Positions 16,383-25,051 are shown, counted from the first letter of the stretch. The stretch is DNA of 43,817 bases from CAYZXK01 sp964482395 (GCA_964482395.1 CAYZXK010000186.1:1-43817); one strand, 5' to 3'. Made by a program: numbers and translations. Notes: a model not told the origin generated them from the sequence alone.

Positions 16383-18083
16383 ATGGCATTCCACACCATC
16401 GGACTGGTTTCCCGCACCTATCGACACATCAGCCGCTATCGGCGGATTCTGAGCGTGCTGATCAAATACGGTTTCGGAGAGCTGGTCGACCGGCTGAAGA
16501 TCGCTCAGTACGTCGAGGTGGGCCTGCGGACCCTCTCGGGCCGGCACCCGGAACGGCTGGAGACGCTCAGCCTGGCTCAGCGGGTGCGGATGGCCCTCCA
16601 GGAGCTGGGACCGACCTTCATCAAGCTGGGGCAAGTGCTCTCGACCCGGCCCGACCTGGTGCCGCACGAATTCATCACCGAACTGGCCCGGCTACGGCAG
16701 GAAGTGCCGCCATTCCCCTTCGAGCAAGTGCGGGAGATTATTCAGACCGAGCTTGATCGGCCGCTGGAAGCGGTCTATGAGCATTTCGATCCGCGGTCGA
16801 TCGCGGCCGCCTCGATCGGCCAGGTACATCGGGCCCGACTGCGGGACGGCCAGGAGGTGGTGGTCAAAGTCCAGCGACCGAATATCGAGAAGGTGATTGA
16901 GGTTGATCTGGACATCCTGCTGCACCTGGCGACGTTGGTTGAGAAACACATTCCGGAGTGGAAGCTGCACCGCCCGACTCGGATTGTGGAGGAGTTCAGG
17001 CGGGTGCTGGAACGCGAGCTGGACTTCGGCATCGAGGCCCGGCACCTGGAGCGGTTTGCCAGCCAGTTTCGGGACGATGACACGATCTACATCCCAAAGG
17101 TCTTCCGCCAAGCCAGCAGCCGGCGGGTGCTCACGCTGGAGTACGTGCCCGTTATCCCGGTAGCCGATCCGGAGAGCCTGCGGGCCGCCGGTTTGGATCC
17201 GAAGGAGATCGCCCGGCGTGGGGCGGAACTGACGCTCAAGCAGGTCTTCGTCAACGGCTTCTTCCACGCCGACCCGCACCCCGGCAATGTCTTCGTCCTG
17301 CCGGGAAACGTGATCTGCCTCCTCGACTTCGGGATGATGGGCCGGCTGGACCGTCGAGGCCGGGAAGATTTTGCCGATCTGGCCTACTCCATCACGGCTG
17401 GCGACCCGGCCCATGCGGCCAACGCCCTGCTCAGACTCACCACCCACGAGGAAGACTTGGAGCCGGACCTGCGACGGCTGGAAGCGGACCTGGCGGAATT
17501 CATCGACCTGCACATTCCAGCCGTGGTCGGCGAGCTGAATTTCGGCACCCTCTTGCGGGGGTTGCTGGACCTGGTTCGGCGACATCGACTGACCATCCCA
17601 CCGGAGCTGGTGATGATGATGAAGGCCGCCGCGACCGCCGAGCGGCTGGTGGCCCAGCTTGACCCGGACTTGAACCTGATCCAGGCCGCCCGACCCTACG
17701 TCCTGCGGCTGAGGCTGGACCGGTTCCGGCCTGATCGGCTGCTGCGCCAGACGGTCGAAACGGGCGGCGAGCTGCTGCACCTGGCCCGCGAGATTCCGGG
17801 CGGGCTGCGGGACCTGTTGCGGCAAGCCAAACGCGGCGGCCTGAAGATCAACTTCGAGCACCGCGGACTGGAAAGACTGCTGGAAGCTCACGAACGGGCG
17901 AGCAACCGCTTGTCTCTGGCGGTGGTCACGGCCAGCTTGATCATCGGCTCATCGTTGATGGTGCATTGGCACACTCCGCCGGTCTGGCACCAGTTTTCGG
18001 TCAGCGGGCTGATCGGATTCCTAGCCGCCGGCGGCCTGGGACTCCTGCTGCTGGTGTCGATCGTCCGCCACGGCCGGCTATGA
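16383..18083 (+). CDS. ABC1/UbiB family atypical kinase
   Basis: A 566-residue UbiB-family protein (the ADCK/Coq8 group), membrane-associated atypical kinases or ATPases needed for quinone biosynthesis in many bacteria. It has the KxGQ-type motif FIKLGQVLSTRPDLVP (about residues 79-94), the Ala-rich nucleotide loop AAASIGQVHRARL, the invariant Lys in VVVKVQRPN, and the metal-binding block FFHADPHPGN followed by LLDFGMMG. Two C-terminal hydrophobic segments (LSLAVVTASLIIGSSLMV and LIGFLAAGGLGLLLLVSIV) anchor it. No other ubiquinone or menaquinone gene is near, so the pathway cannot be told from context. The next transcription unit, tRNA-His, begins immediately after it. Confidence 0.93.
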   Translation: MAFHTIGLVSRTYRHISRYRRILSVLIKYGFGELVDRLKIAQYVEVGLRTLSGRHPERLETLSLAQRVRMALQELGPTFIKLGQVLSTRPDLVPHEFITELARLRQEVPPFPFEQVREIIQTELDRPLEAVYEHFDPRSIAAASIGQVHRARLRDGQEVVVKVQRPNIEKVIEVDLDILLHLATLVEKHIPEWKLHRPTRIVEEFRRVLERELDFGIEARHLERFASQFRDDDTIYIPKVFRQASSRRVLTLEYVPVIPVADPESLRAAGLDPKEIARRGAELTLKQVFVNGFFHADPHPGNVFVLPGNVICLLDFGMMGRLDRRGREDFADLAYSITAGDPAHAANALLRLTTHEEDLEPDLRRLEADLAEFIDLHIPAVVGELNFGTLLRGLLDLVRRHRLTIPPELVMMMKAAATAERLVAQLDPDLNLIQAARPYVLRLRLDRFRPDRLLRQTVETGGELLHLAREIPGGLRDLLRQAKRGGLKINFEHRGLERLLEAHERASNRLSLAVVTASLIIGSSLMVHWHTPPVWHQFSVSGLIGFLAAGGLGLLLLVSIVRHGRL

Positions 18084-18084
18084 T

Positions 18085-18113
18085 TTGACAGCCCCGACCG
18101 GGACTCATAGATT
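18085..18113 (+). promoter_or_regulatory. Sigma-70-type promoter for tRNA-His and hisS
   Basis: A perfect -35 TTGACA (18085-18090), a 17-base spacer and a -10 TAGATT (18108-18113, 4 of 6 matches to TATAAT). Transcription would start near 18120, about 45 bases before the tRNA. No terminator is evident between the tRNA and hisS, so the same transcript may include both. Confidence 0.65.
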
Positions 18114-18165
18114 GCCGGTAGCTGGTCGCAGGCGACCGGAATACTTTCCGGCGGTCCAGACTCCG

Positions 18166-18239
18166 GCCGGTGTAGCTCAGTTGGATAGAGCGCCTGACTG
18201 TGGATCAGGAGGTCTCCGGTTCGACCCCGGACGCCGGCA
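18166..18239 (+). tRNA. tRNA-His (anticodon GTG) with A73
   Basis: A complete cloverleaf. The acceptor stem GCCGGTG (18166-18172) pairs with CGCCGGC (18232-18238), with one G-T pair; the D stem is GCTC/GAGC; the anticodon stem CCTGA/TCAGG encloses the loop CTGTGGA with anticodon GTG; the T stem TCCGG/CCGGA encloses TTCGACC. The base before the stem (18165) is G, so G-1 could be encoded. Position 73 is A, whereas bacterial tRNA-His normally has C73 paired with G-1. CCA is not encoded. It lies 52 bases upstream of hisS. Confidence 0.93.
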
Positions 18240-18291
18240 TTTGACCATGGCCATCCGGTCCTTCCCGACGGTTACCTGGAGGTGACTGCCC

Positions 18292-19722
18292 GTGGGCGGT
18301 GTCGTCCAGCCGCGCCTGCTGCGAGGCCTGCAAGATGTATTCCCGCAGTACATGCACGGCCGACAGTGGATCATCGACACGATCCGGCAGGTGTACGAAC
18401 GCTATGGGTACGTGCCCCTGTCCACTCCGGCTCTGGAGTACCTGGATATCCTCCTCGGAACCGCCGGCGAGGAGACCCAGAAACAGCTCTTCCAGGTGAT
18501 CGGACCGGACGGCGAACGACTGGGCCTGCGCTTCGACCAAACCGTCCCGCTGGCCCGGGTGGTCGCACAGTACCCCGATCTGCCCCGCCCCTTCCGACGC
18601 TACCAGGTCTGCCCGGTCTGGCGCTGCGACAACCCCTATGAGAAGCGGGGCCGGTTCCGGGAGTTCATCCAGTTCGACATCGACGCGGTCGGCGTCGAAT
18701 CCGACGTGGCCGACCTGGAAACCATCACCGCCATGTGCGACGCGATGACGGCCCTTCAGGTCGGCAGGTTCCGCGTCCGGGTCTCCAGTCGACGGGTGCT
18801 CAATCTGCTCATGCCGCTGGCCGGCATTCCCCCGCAGCGAGCCCACGAGATCTTTCGGGTGCTGGACAAGCTCGAAAAGCTGGGTCCGGAAAAAGTGCGC
18901 CTGGAACTGACCACCGGGTACACTGACCAGTCCGGCAGTCCGGTGCCGGGGCTGGGCCTTTCCAGCCGGCAGGTCGACAAGATCGACCAGTTCCTGGCGG
19001 TTCGAGCGAAAAGTCGCCAGGAAGTCCTGGCCCAGCTTCGCCACCTGTTCCGCGACCTGCCGCAGGCTGAGCCGGAGCTGCTGCCGCTGGAACAGCTTTC
19101 GCAGCGTCTGCATGCCCTGGGCTATGGTGACGAGCAGGTGGTCTACGACGCCAGCGTCGCACGGGGTCTGGAGTACTACACAGGAACCGTGTTCGAGACC
19201 GTGCTTCTGGACCTGCCCGAATTCGGATCAGTCTGCGCCGGCGGCCGCTACGATGACCTGGTGATGCGGTTTTCCGGCCAGCGCCTGCCCGCGGTCGGCA
19301 CTTCGGTCGGGGTGGACCGGATGCTGGTGGCCCTGCGCGAATTGGGCCGGCTGCCGCTGCGAAAGTGCACCGCCCAGGTACTGGTGACCGTCTTCGACGA
19401 CGCCCTGATGGACGACTACCTGGCGATGACCTACGAGCTACGCCGGGCTGGCATCCGGACCGAACTCTACCTGGGCCCGGAGCGGCGGATCGGAAAGCAA
19501 ATCCGCTACGGCGATCAGTATGAAATCCCAGTGCTGGTAGTCTGCGGACCGGACGAGAAGGCCCGCGGCCAGGTCCAGCTCAAGGATATGTCCGTCGGCC
19601 GCAAACGCACCGCCGAGGTCTCCGACCGCGACCAATGGCGTGCCGAACGACCCGGTCAGTTCCATGTACCGCGTCAGCAACTGGTTCGGGCCGTCAAAGA
19701 GCTTCTCGAAGCCCAAGCCTGA
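18292..19722 (+). CDS. hisS: Histidyl-tRNA synthetase
   Basis: A 476-residue class II aminoacyl-tRNA synthetase that charges tRNA-His. Motif 2 lies at about residues 103-134 (FRRYQVCPVWRCDNPY, then RGRFREFIQFDIDAVG), the histidine-specific segment ARGLEYYTG at about 290-298, CAGGRYDDL after it, motif 3 GTSVGVDRM, and a C-terminal anticodon-binding domain from about residue 360. The motif-2 loop reads RCDNPYEKRGRFREF rather than the usual bacterial HERPQ-GRYRQF. It resembles eukaryotic (RRDNP-RGRYREF) and alphaproteobacterial forms. The GTG start at 18292 has GGAGGTGA 6 bases upstream. Together with the A73 tRNA-His just before it, this suggests a non-canonical tRNA-His identity. Confidence 0.95.
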   Translation: MGGVVQPRLLRGLQDVFPQYMHGRQWIIDTIRQVYERYGYVPLSTPALEYLDILLGTAGEETQKQLFQVIGPDGERLGLRFDQTVPLARVVAQYPDLPRPFRRYQVCPVWRCDNPYEKRGRFREFIQFDIDAVGVESDVADLETITAMCDAMTALQVGRFRVRVSSRRVLNLLMPLAGIPPQRAHEIFRVLDKLEKLGPEKVRLELTTGYTDQSGSPVPGLGLSSRQVDKIDQFLAVRAKSRQEVLAQLRHLFRDLPQAEPELLPLEQLSQRLHALGYGDEQVVYDASVARGLEYYTGTVFETVLLDLPEFGSVCAGGRYDDLVMRFSGQRLPAVGTSVGVDRMLVALRELGRLPLRKCTAQVLVTVFDDALMDDYLAMTYELRRAGIRTELYLGPERRIGKQIRYGDQYEIPVLVVCGPDEKARGQVQLKDMSVGRKRTAEVSDRDQWRAERPGQFHVPRQQLVRAVKELLEAQA

Positions 19723-19944
19723 CTTTCAGTCGACCGGCGACTGGGCAGGGCGGCCTCACGGCCCCAGGGGGCACGCTTTGACCCCGCGATCAGCCCCGAG
19801 GCTTTGACCTACGACCGGTCGCTCACGCTCAGGGCTCGGATGGTTGACCCGACAGTCACGTCCAGAGCTAAAATGCGCTGAGGAAACACCCCGCCCCCTC
19901 CCTGCGGCAAGTGCCCACCCGGTGGCTAATCAGGTCCGAGACTA

Positions 19945-21225
19945 TCAGGCCGATTCCTTGCGCAGGCGACCCGGCGCCAACAGGTCGGCCTCGCCGCGAA
20001 CGACCTCGGGCGTAACCACATAAGTTGTGCCGGCCCGTAGCTCCGGCAGCTCGAACATGCAATCGAGCATGAACTCCTCAGTCACCGCCCGCAGGGCCCG
20101 CGCCCCGGTGTCCCGCTCCATGGCCCGGACCGCGATCTCCCGCAGAGCCTCAGGCGTGAACTCCAGCTTGGCGTTCTCATATTCGAACAGCTTCTGATAC
20201 TGCCGGACGATCGCATTCTTCGGCTCGGTCATGATTTCCATCAGGGCCTCGACGTCCAGCGGCATCAGCGGGCAGATGATCGGCAGCCGACCGACGAACT
20301 CGGGGATCATGCCGAACTCGATCAGGTCATCCGGCGTAACCTGCTCAAGAATCCGGCCCATGTCATGAACTTCGTCAGTCTGGCACTGCTCGGTGGTGAA
20401 GCCGATCTTCTTGCGGCCCAGGCGCTTGCTGATGATCTTGTCCAGCCCGACGAAGGTCCCGCCGCAGATGAACAGGATGTTGGTAGTGTCCATCTGGATA
20501 TACTGCTGTTCGGGGTGCTTGCGCCCGCCCTGAGGCGGAATGTTGCTGATGGTCCCCTCCAGCATCTTCAGCAAAGCCTGCTGGACGCCTTCGCCACTCA
20601 CATCCCGGGTGATCGAGATGTTGTTCCAGGTCTTGCCGATCTTGTCGATCTCGTCGATGTAGACGATGCCGCGCTGGGCGGCGTCCAGGTCGTAATCGGC
20701 GTTCTGAAGCAGACGCAGCAGGATGTTCTCCACATCCTCGCCCACGTACCCCGCCTCGGTCAGCGTGGTCGCATCCCCGATCGCGAACGGGACATTCAGG
20801 ACTCGCGCCAGGGTCCGGGCCAGGAGGGTCTTCCCGCAGCCGGTGGGTCCGATCAGCAGGATGTTGCTCTTGTCGATCTCGACATCATCCTCGGTCATCG
20901 TGTCAGTGTGCGCCAGTCGCTTGTAGTGGTTGTGGACCGCTACCGCGATGGCCCGCTTGGCCCGGTCCTGACCGATAACGTACTGATTGAGGAAGTCGTA
21001 GATCTCACGCGGCTTGGGTATGGCCTTCAGATTGGCCCGCCCGCGTCCAGCGCGGCGCTGCTCCTCACGAACCAGGTTGTGGCACAGCTCGATGCACGAA
21101 GCGCAGATAAAAACGTCACTGGCACCCTCGACCATCGGACCGGCGTCGCGATGGCTCTTGCCGCAGAAGCTGCAAAGGGCCGCCCGCCGTCCCCGATTGC
21201 CCGCTGTCCCACGGTTTCCGCTCAT
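19945..21225 (-). CDS. clpX: ATP-dependent Clp protease ATP-binding subunit ClpX
   Basis: A 426-residue AAA+ unfoldase that feeds substrates to ClpP. The N-terminal zinc-binding domain has Cys18, Cys21, Cys41 and Cys44. Walker A is GPTGCGKT, Walker B with the following residues VYIDEIDKIGK, the RKH pore loop lies in GGRKHPEQQY, and the ClpP-docking loop KKIGFTTEQ is intact. The C-terminal domain contains RDTGARALRAVTEEFMLD, as in the family. The ATG at 21225, with GAGG 7 bases upstream, is preferred to an upstream alternative at 21279. No clpP is adjacent, unlike the common clpP-clpX order. It is convergent with hisS. Confidence 0.97.
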   Translation of the reverse strand: MSGNRGTAGNRGRRAALCSFCGKSHRDAGPMVEGASDVFICASCIELCHNLVREEQRRAGRGRANLKAIPKPREIYDFLNQYVIGQDRAKRAIAVAVHNHYKRLAHTDTMTEDDVEIDKSNILLIGPTGCGKTLLARTLARVLNVPFAIGDATTLTEAGYVGEDVENILLRLLQNADYDLDAAQRGIVYIDEIDKIGKTWNNISITRDVSGEGVQQALLKMLEGTISNIPPQGGRKHPEQQYIQMDTTNILFICGGTFVGLDKIISKRLGRKKIGFTTEQCQTDEVHDMGRILEQVTPDDLIEFGMIPEFVGRLPIICPLMPLDVEALMEIMTEPKNAIVRQYQKLFEYENAKLEFTPEALREIAVRAMERDTGARALRAVTEEFMLDCMFELPELRAGTTYVVTPEVVRGEADLLAPGRLRKESA

Positions 21226-21316
21226 GTGGTTTCCTCGGCCGCCGCTCGGGACGCCTGGCCAGCCCGCGCCTCCGGCCAATCATCCTCTCGACGGGTTGAG
21301 AAGCAAGACATTAGCA

Positions 21317-21345
21317 ATTCTAGTCCTTTGCCGGGCGGTTTCCAA
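21317..21345 (-). promoter_or_regulatory. Sigma-70-type promoter candidate for clpX
   Basis: On the minus strand, TTGGAA (21340-21345), a 17-base spacer and TAGAAT (21317-21322; 5 of 6 matches). It sits in the 152-base gap between the SHOCT gene and clpX and would give a leader of about 85 bases. Confidence 0.5.
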
Positions 21346-21377
21346 TTGCACGGGCGCGCACACCAGTTGCGGCTCGC

Positions 21378-21749
21378 TCATGGATCGGGCGGGCCGGGCG
21401 CGGACTGGCCATCGTCCGAGGCTTCCGGGTGGCGAGATGGACCGCTCGACGGCGGGCCGACCGTAGACGTGACATCGAACCGGGCCAGCATAGCCGCCCG
21501 CATGGCGGCGAACTCCTGCTCGGTGATCTGGCCGCGGGCGCGCATCTCTCGCAAGTCCTGAAGTGTGAAGGACCCCGTGCTCTGACTGCGCTGCGCCCAT
21601 CGCCGGACCGCCGCCGCCGCGTAGAATCCCGCCACGGCCACGCAGGCTGCCAGTACCGACCAGAGGAAGACACTCAGGATCTCCTCCGAGCCGGGTTGGG
21701 CTGCGAGCGTCCAGCAAATGCGCCCCGACTGGTCAGGGAGCGTATGCAT
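21378..21749 (-). CDS. Small SHOCT-domain membrane protein
   Basis: A 123-residue protein with one membrane segment (LSVFLWSVLAACVAVAGFYA, about residues 26-45) and a SHOCT-type short C-terminal motif (FTLQDLREMRARGQITEQEF followed by AAMRAAML, about residues 61-89). SHOCT motifs are short helical hairpins found at the ends of many unrelated membrane or oligomeric proteins and are thought to help oligomerisation. The C-terminal 30 residues are Pro/Ser-rich and probably disordered. The ribosome-binding site before the ATG at 21749 is weak. Function is unknown. Confidence 0.72.
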   Translation of the reverse strand: MHTLPDQSGRICWTLAAQPGSEEILSVFLWSVLAACVAVAGFYAAAAVRRWAQRSQSTGSFTLQDLREMRARGQITEQEFAAMRAAMLARFDVTSTVGPPSSGPSRHPEASDDGQSAPGPPDP

Positions 21750-21831
21750 GAGATGAGATTATGGGGCGCGCCGGACCGTCCGCAACCGCCTGCCGGCCAA
21801 GGTGGGGCCCGGCGGTCGAGCAACCTGCCGG

Positions 21832-22623
21832 CTACGGACCCACGACTTCTTCCTCAGTCAGGTACCCGCCAAGGCGTTGATGTACCAGGATAGTGTTGCG
21901 GACCACGATGAAGTTCTGGTATGGGATGATGGTTCCCATGCCGCCGTTTTCGCGCCAAGTATCTGGCTCCACGGTGTCGCGGATCAGCTCGACCAGCCTC
22001 TGGATCTCGGTCCGGCCGCCCTGCCCGCCGAGGTTTTCGGCCTGTCCATACTGACCTTGCTGTCCCTGCTGCCCGGTGCCGAACATGCCCCCGCCCGCTC
22101 CACCACCACCGCTGCTGCCAGTCTGACCAAGCCCCTGGGTAACGTTGAATGTCGTCTGCCGCGGAACCCGCGGAAGCGTCAGGAGCAGGTCGGATACGTC
22201 GTATACCTTGGTGACCATCTCGCGACTCAGGTCCTCCTCGGTCGAGAGGATCAGCAGTGAGGAGCTGGCCCGATAAGCCAGCTTGACCTCCGAGCCGGCA
22301 GCCTCGTTCATCACCAGCCAGAGCACCTGGGAAAGGGTCAGATTGCGCGCCTGGATGCTGATCGGCGTGTCTCGACGGACGCCGGCGTCCTCCAACGTCT
22401 GCCAGCGAACCGAGATATTGAGCTCCGTAAAGTCACGGAGCCAGTCCATGACCTGCTCAAGAGGTGTTTCCTCAAAACGCACCTCGGGGATCCGCTGATT
22501 CAGGACCCGCACTGTGCTGCGGGATTCGCCGCGACGAGGTGGTCGTGACCGCTCCCGGACCTGCGCCCAAGCAGAGGCGGCTGTCAGTGCCAGTGCCACC
22601 ACGCAGCACGTAAGGTTTCGCAT
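21832..22623 (-). CDS. Secreted protein with secretin/TonB short N-terminal-like domain
   Basis: A 263-residue exported protein. The signal peptide MRNLTCCVVALALTAASAWA is followed by a basic linker and a domain beginning VRFEETPLEQVMDWLRDFTE. This pattern (F-x-x-x-P-L-x-x-V followed by NISVRW and LSQVLWLVM) matches the STN/N0-type domain of secretins and TonB receptors. The segment MVTKVYDVSDLLLTLPR, a Gly/Gln-rich linker and a final domain (LVELIRDTVEPDTWRENGG) resemble the N-domain arrangement of planctomycete GspD-like proteins. No secretin pore domain is present. GGAGG lies 8 bases before the ATG. Its partner secretion system, if any, is not in the window. Confidence 0.78.
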   Translation of the reverse strand: MRNLTCCVVALALTAASAWAQVRERSRPPRRGESRSTVRVLNQRIPEVRFEETPLEQVMDWLRDFTELNISVRWQTLEDAGVRRDTPISIQARNLTLSQVLWLVMNEAAGSEVKLAYRASSSLLILSTEEDLSREMVTKVYDVSDLLLTLPRVPRQTTFNVTQGLGQTGSSGGGGAGGGMFGTGQQGQQGQYGQAENLGGQGGRTEIQRLVELIRDTVEPDTWRENGGMGTIIPYQNFIVVRNTILVHQRLGGYLTEEEVVGP

Positions 22624-22727
22624 GATAACGTCCTCCAGCGGGCTCTTGCCCCAATCCGGGGCACAGCCGGAATCGGAGCGTCCCTGCGCAATAGTTTAGT
22701 CGGGCCGCCAGCTCAATCCCAGTGGCA

Positions 22728-24143
22728 TCACTTGAGCGGCATGCCAAATTCGCCACTGCGCAGAGCCTTGTCGCCCGCCTGGCAAGTACGGGCTGTTCCG
22801 GGAGCGATCCCGACGCCCCAGCCAGCTTCCTGCCGGAGCAACTCGCCAAGATCATGCAAATCCAACGGCGACGGCAAATCCAAACCGGTGGCCATGGCGA
22901 ACGTCTCGCTTGCCCGCCGATGCGGCCCACCGTGGGTGCCCTTCAGTCTTACAAATCGACTCAGCAGGCCGCTTCCAACGAACCAGCCGTTTTTTAGACT
23001 GATAACTATGTCAGGTTGTTCCCGGCAAAGACAGAAAATCCCCTCCCAGAGGCGCTGCGGACCGGCCGGAAACGGCAGCTCGGCTGTTGCCGCCAGCCAG
23101 GCTTGCCGAGAGGCGAACCCGTCAGAGTTCATCTGACCGGCAGCCCTCAGTGTCGCGCAGGCTTCCGCCAGCTCCAGCGGATCACCGATCACGGGCTGAT
23201 ACGAATATGACGGTCCAAGCTGGTCGCTGGCCTGGTGGCAAACGACGGCGGAGGCTGCACCGGCGTATACCTCCAGGCACTCGTAGCCCTTGAGAATCAC
23301 CAGTTCGACCTCCGGGCAGGTCCGAAGTGCGGCAACAGCCAGCCTGGCGGTGTGGGCGTCGAAAGCGTGGATGCGGGCCATGTCCAGCAAGCCAAACAAC
23401 GGCACCGCCACATCCCCGGGTCGCTTCAGTCTGCGGGCCGGCCGCAAGCCTGCCGCCCGCAGGGCTGCCACCAAGTCGAACCGCCGGAGGCGGGAGCAGT
23501 TCGGCGGCAGGCAGCTAAGACCGTGATCCGATATCACTACCACCTCCAACTGACCGTCGTGCTCATGCACCAGCCGCCCGATCCAGTCGTCCAGGCGGGC
23601 AAGTTCCCGCTCGAGCTGTGCGGGCAGGAGCATGTGGGCCAGGCCGTCGGTACTCAGGATGTACAGCACGACCCGCGGCTGTCCGCTCGCCAGTCGGCGG
23701 CGCAGGATCCGTCTGGCCCGCCGCAGCTCCCCGCGGTACACCCAGCGCGGCAAGAGGTACATGACCGCATCCTTGATGAAGCTGAGGCGGTAGTCGGCGT
23801 GCCGGACCCAAGCCTCGTTGCGACCGGTCAGATAAGACCGGAAAGCCCCGGTCACGCGGTTTGAGGACCGGTCGAAGTACCCGGCCTCGAATCCGGGGGT
23901 CGGGCCGGTGCCGAAAAGCAGGTCGTACGCCGGGTCGGTCAGGGTAGGGAAGACCGAGATCAAGCGGGCCGGAGGGCGGAAATTGCGGAAGCGCCCCCGG
24001 TCATACAGCGTCCGGATGCTTCGGTACGGCACGCCGTCCAGCAAAAGCAGCAGCCGGGGACAGCCCGAGGGGGTCGGGCCGCGGCAGGCCGAGTCGGCAG
24101 CCGGGCATGAGCGGTCCAAGTCGGCCAAGAGCCAGCCTTCCAA
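22728..24143 (-). CDS. Alkaline-phosphatase-superfamily enzyme (type I phosphodiesterase-like)
   Basis: About 471 residues with the metal-site pattern of nucleotide pyrophosphatases/phosphodiesterases: LLLDGVP (Asp at about residue 36), FPTLTDPA (nucleophilic Thr at about 67-69), STDGLAHM (Asp and His) and VVISDHG (Asp and His). These ligate the two metal ions that catalyse phosphoester hydrolysis. The substrate cannot be predicted. No signal peptide is clear. The start is uncertain: the only early initiator in frame is TTG (24143, or one just after it), while the first in-frame ATG comes after about 130 residues, too late. It lies 54 bases downstream of the SirB1-like gene on the same strand, probably in one operon. 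Confidence 0.82.
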   Translation of the reverse strand: MEGWLLADLDRSCPAADSACRGPTPSGCPRLLLLLDGVPYRSIRTLYDRGRFRNFRPPARLISVFPTLTDPAYDLLFGTGPTPGFEAGYFDRSSNRVTGAFRSYLTGRNEAWVRHADYRLSFIKDAVMYLLPRWVYRGELRRARRILRRRLASGQPRVVLYILSTDGLAHMLLPAQLERELARLDDWIGRLVHEHDGQLEVVVISDHGLSCLPPNCSRLRRFDLVAALRAAGLRPARRLKRPGDVAVPLFGLLDMARIHAFDAHTARLAVAALRTCPEVELVILKGYECLEVYAGAASAVVCHQASDQLGPSYSYQPVIGDPLELAEACATLRAAGQMNSDGFASRQAWLAATAELPFPAGPQRLWEGIFCLCREQPDIVISLKNGWFVGSGLLSRFVRLKGTHGGPHRRASETFAMATGLDLPSPLDLHDLGELLRQEAGWGVGIAPGTARTCQAGDKALRSGEFGMPLK

Positions 24144-24197
24144 ACCAACATCCCGTCGGTCAACATCGTAACCAGGAGAGCTGGGAAATGCCCGGGG

Positions 24198-25019
24198 TCA
24201 GTTGCGGGCCAGGAGAGCGGCTCGCAATTGCTGGAGGTTGCGTCGGGTGATGTGGGCGTCGCGGCCGTCGGGCAGCCGGCGCAAGTAGAGTTGCAGATGG
24301 GCCGCAGCGCCTTGCACATTTCCTTGCCGGGCGCAAAGCGCTGCGAGGTCCCGCAAATGTCGCACGTTCCCGGGCTCGACGGCCATCATTCGGCGGACGA
24401 TCGTTTCGGCCCGTCGCCAATCGCCCATGCTGAGGTAGACGTTGCGGAGATTCTTCAGCACGCGGAGTAGGATGCCACGGGTGTTGATCGGCCGCAGATA
24501 CTCCATCAGGAAGGGGATCCGCCCGTCGAACCGCTCCTTGACCAACACCTGGCAATCGTCGATGGAGAGTGATCGCCCATCATGAAAGGGCGTGGCCAGA
24601 ACGAAACGATCCGGATCATCGAACCGCACGATGAAGTTGCCCGGCAGGGCCACGCCCGAGACCGGCCACTTCAGGCGCCGAGCCACCTCAATCCAGACGA
24701 TCGAAAGGCTGATCGGGATTCCACGCCGCGCATCCAGCACGTGGTTAAGGTAGAAATTCTCCGGATCATAATAGCTATGGCAGGTCCCGGTCAGTTCGTA
24801 GCCTCGCACCAGAACGGCGTGCATGGCTTCGTACCGCAGGTTAGCCGCCGAGCCGGGCCGCAGAGCCGCCACCGCCTCGGCCATCTCGTCCAGAGTGCTC
24901 AGATACCGGCTCAGGCTCATGGTCGGGTAGACGTCGCGCGCCAGATGCAAAGCCGCGCAGTCCAGCCGGATCTCACTAGTCCGCAACTCCATCAGCAGAT
25001 CAAAAGGGTGGCGGCTCAT
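24198..25019 (-). CDS. SirB1/transglutaminase-like protein with TPR tail
   Basis: A 273-residue protein. The N-terminal two thirds match the SirB1 (Transglut_core2) family in the segments YYDPENFYLNHVLDARRGIP, ISLSIVWIEVARRL and GVALPGNFIVRFDDPDRF. The C-terminal third is helical, with TPR-like repeats (LRNVYLSMGDWRRAETIVRR and a second copy around HLRDLAALCARQGNVQGAA). The family is widespread but biochemically poorly defined. The position that in most members reads PGHF is PGNF here, so a catalytic role is doubtful. GGGGAAAG precedes the ATG at 25019. It is followed by the phosphatase-superfamily gene. Confidence 0.85.
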   Translation of the reverse strand: MSRHPFDLLMELRTSEIRLDCAALHLARDVYPTMSLSRYLSTLDEMAEAVAALRPGSAANLRYEAMHAVLVRGYELTGTCHSYYDPENFYLNHVLDARRGIPISLSIVWIEVARRLKWPVSGVALPGNFIVRFDDPDRFVLATPFHDGRSLSIDDCQVLVKERFDGRIPFLMEYLRPINTRGILLRVLKNLRNVYLSMGDWRRAETIVRRMMAVEPGNVRHLRDLAALCARQGNVQGAAAHLQLYLRRLPDGRDAHITRRNLQQLRAALLARN

Positions 25020-25051
25020 TTCTTTCCCCAGCCGTTGACCTTCAGCGTGCT

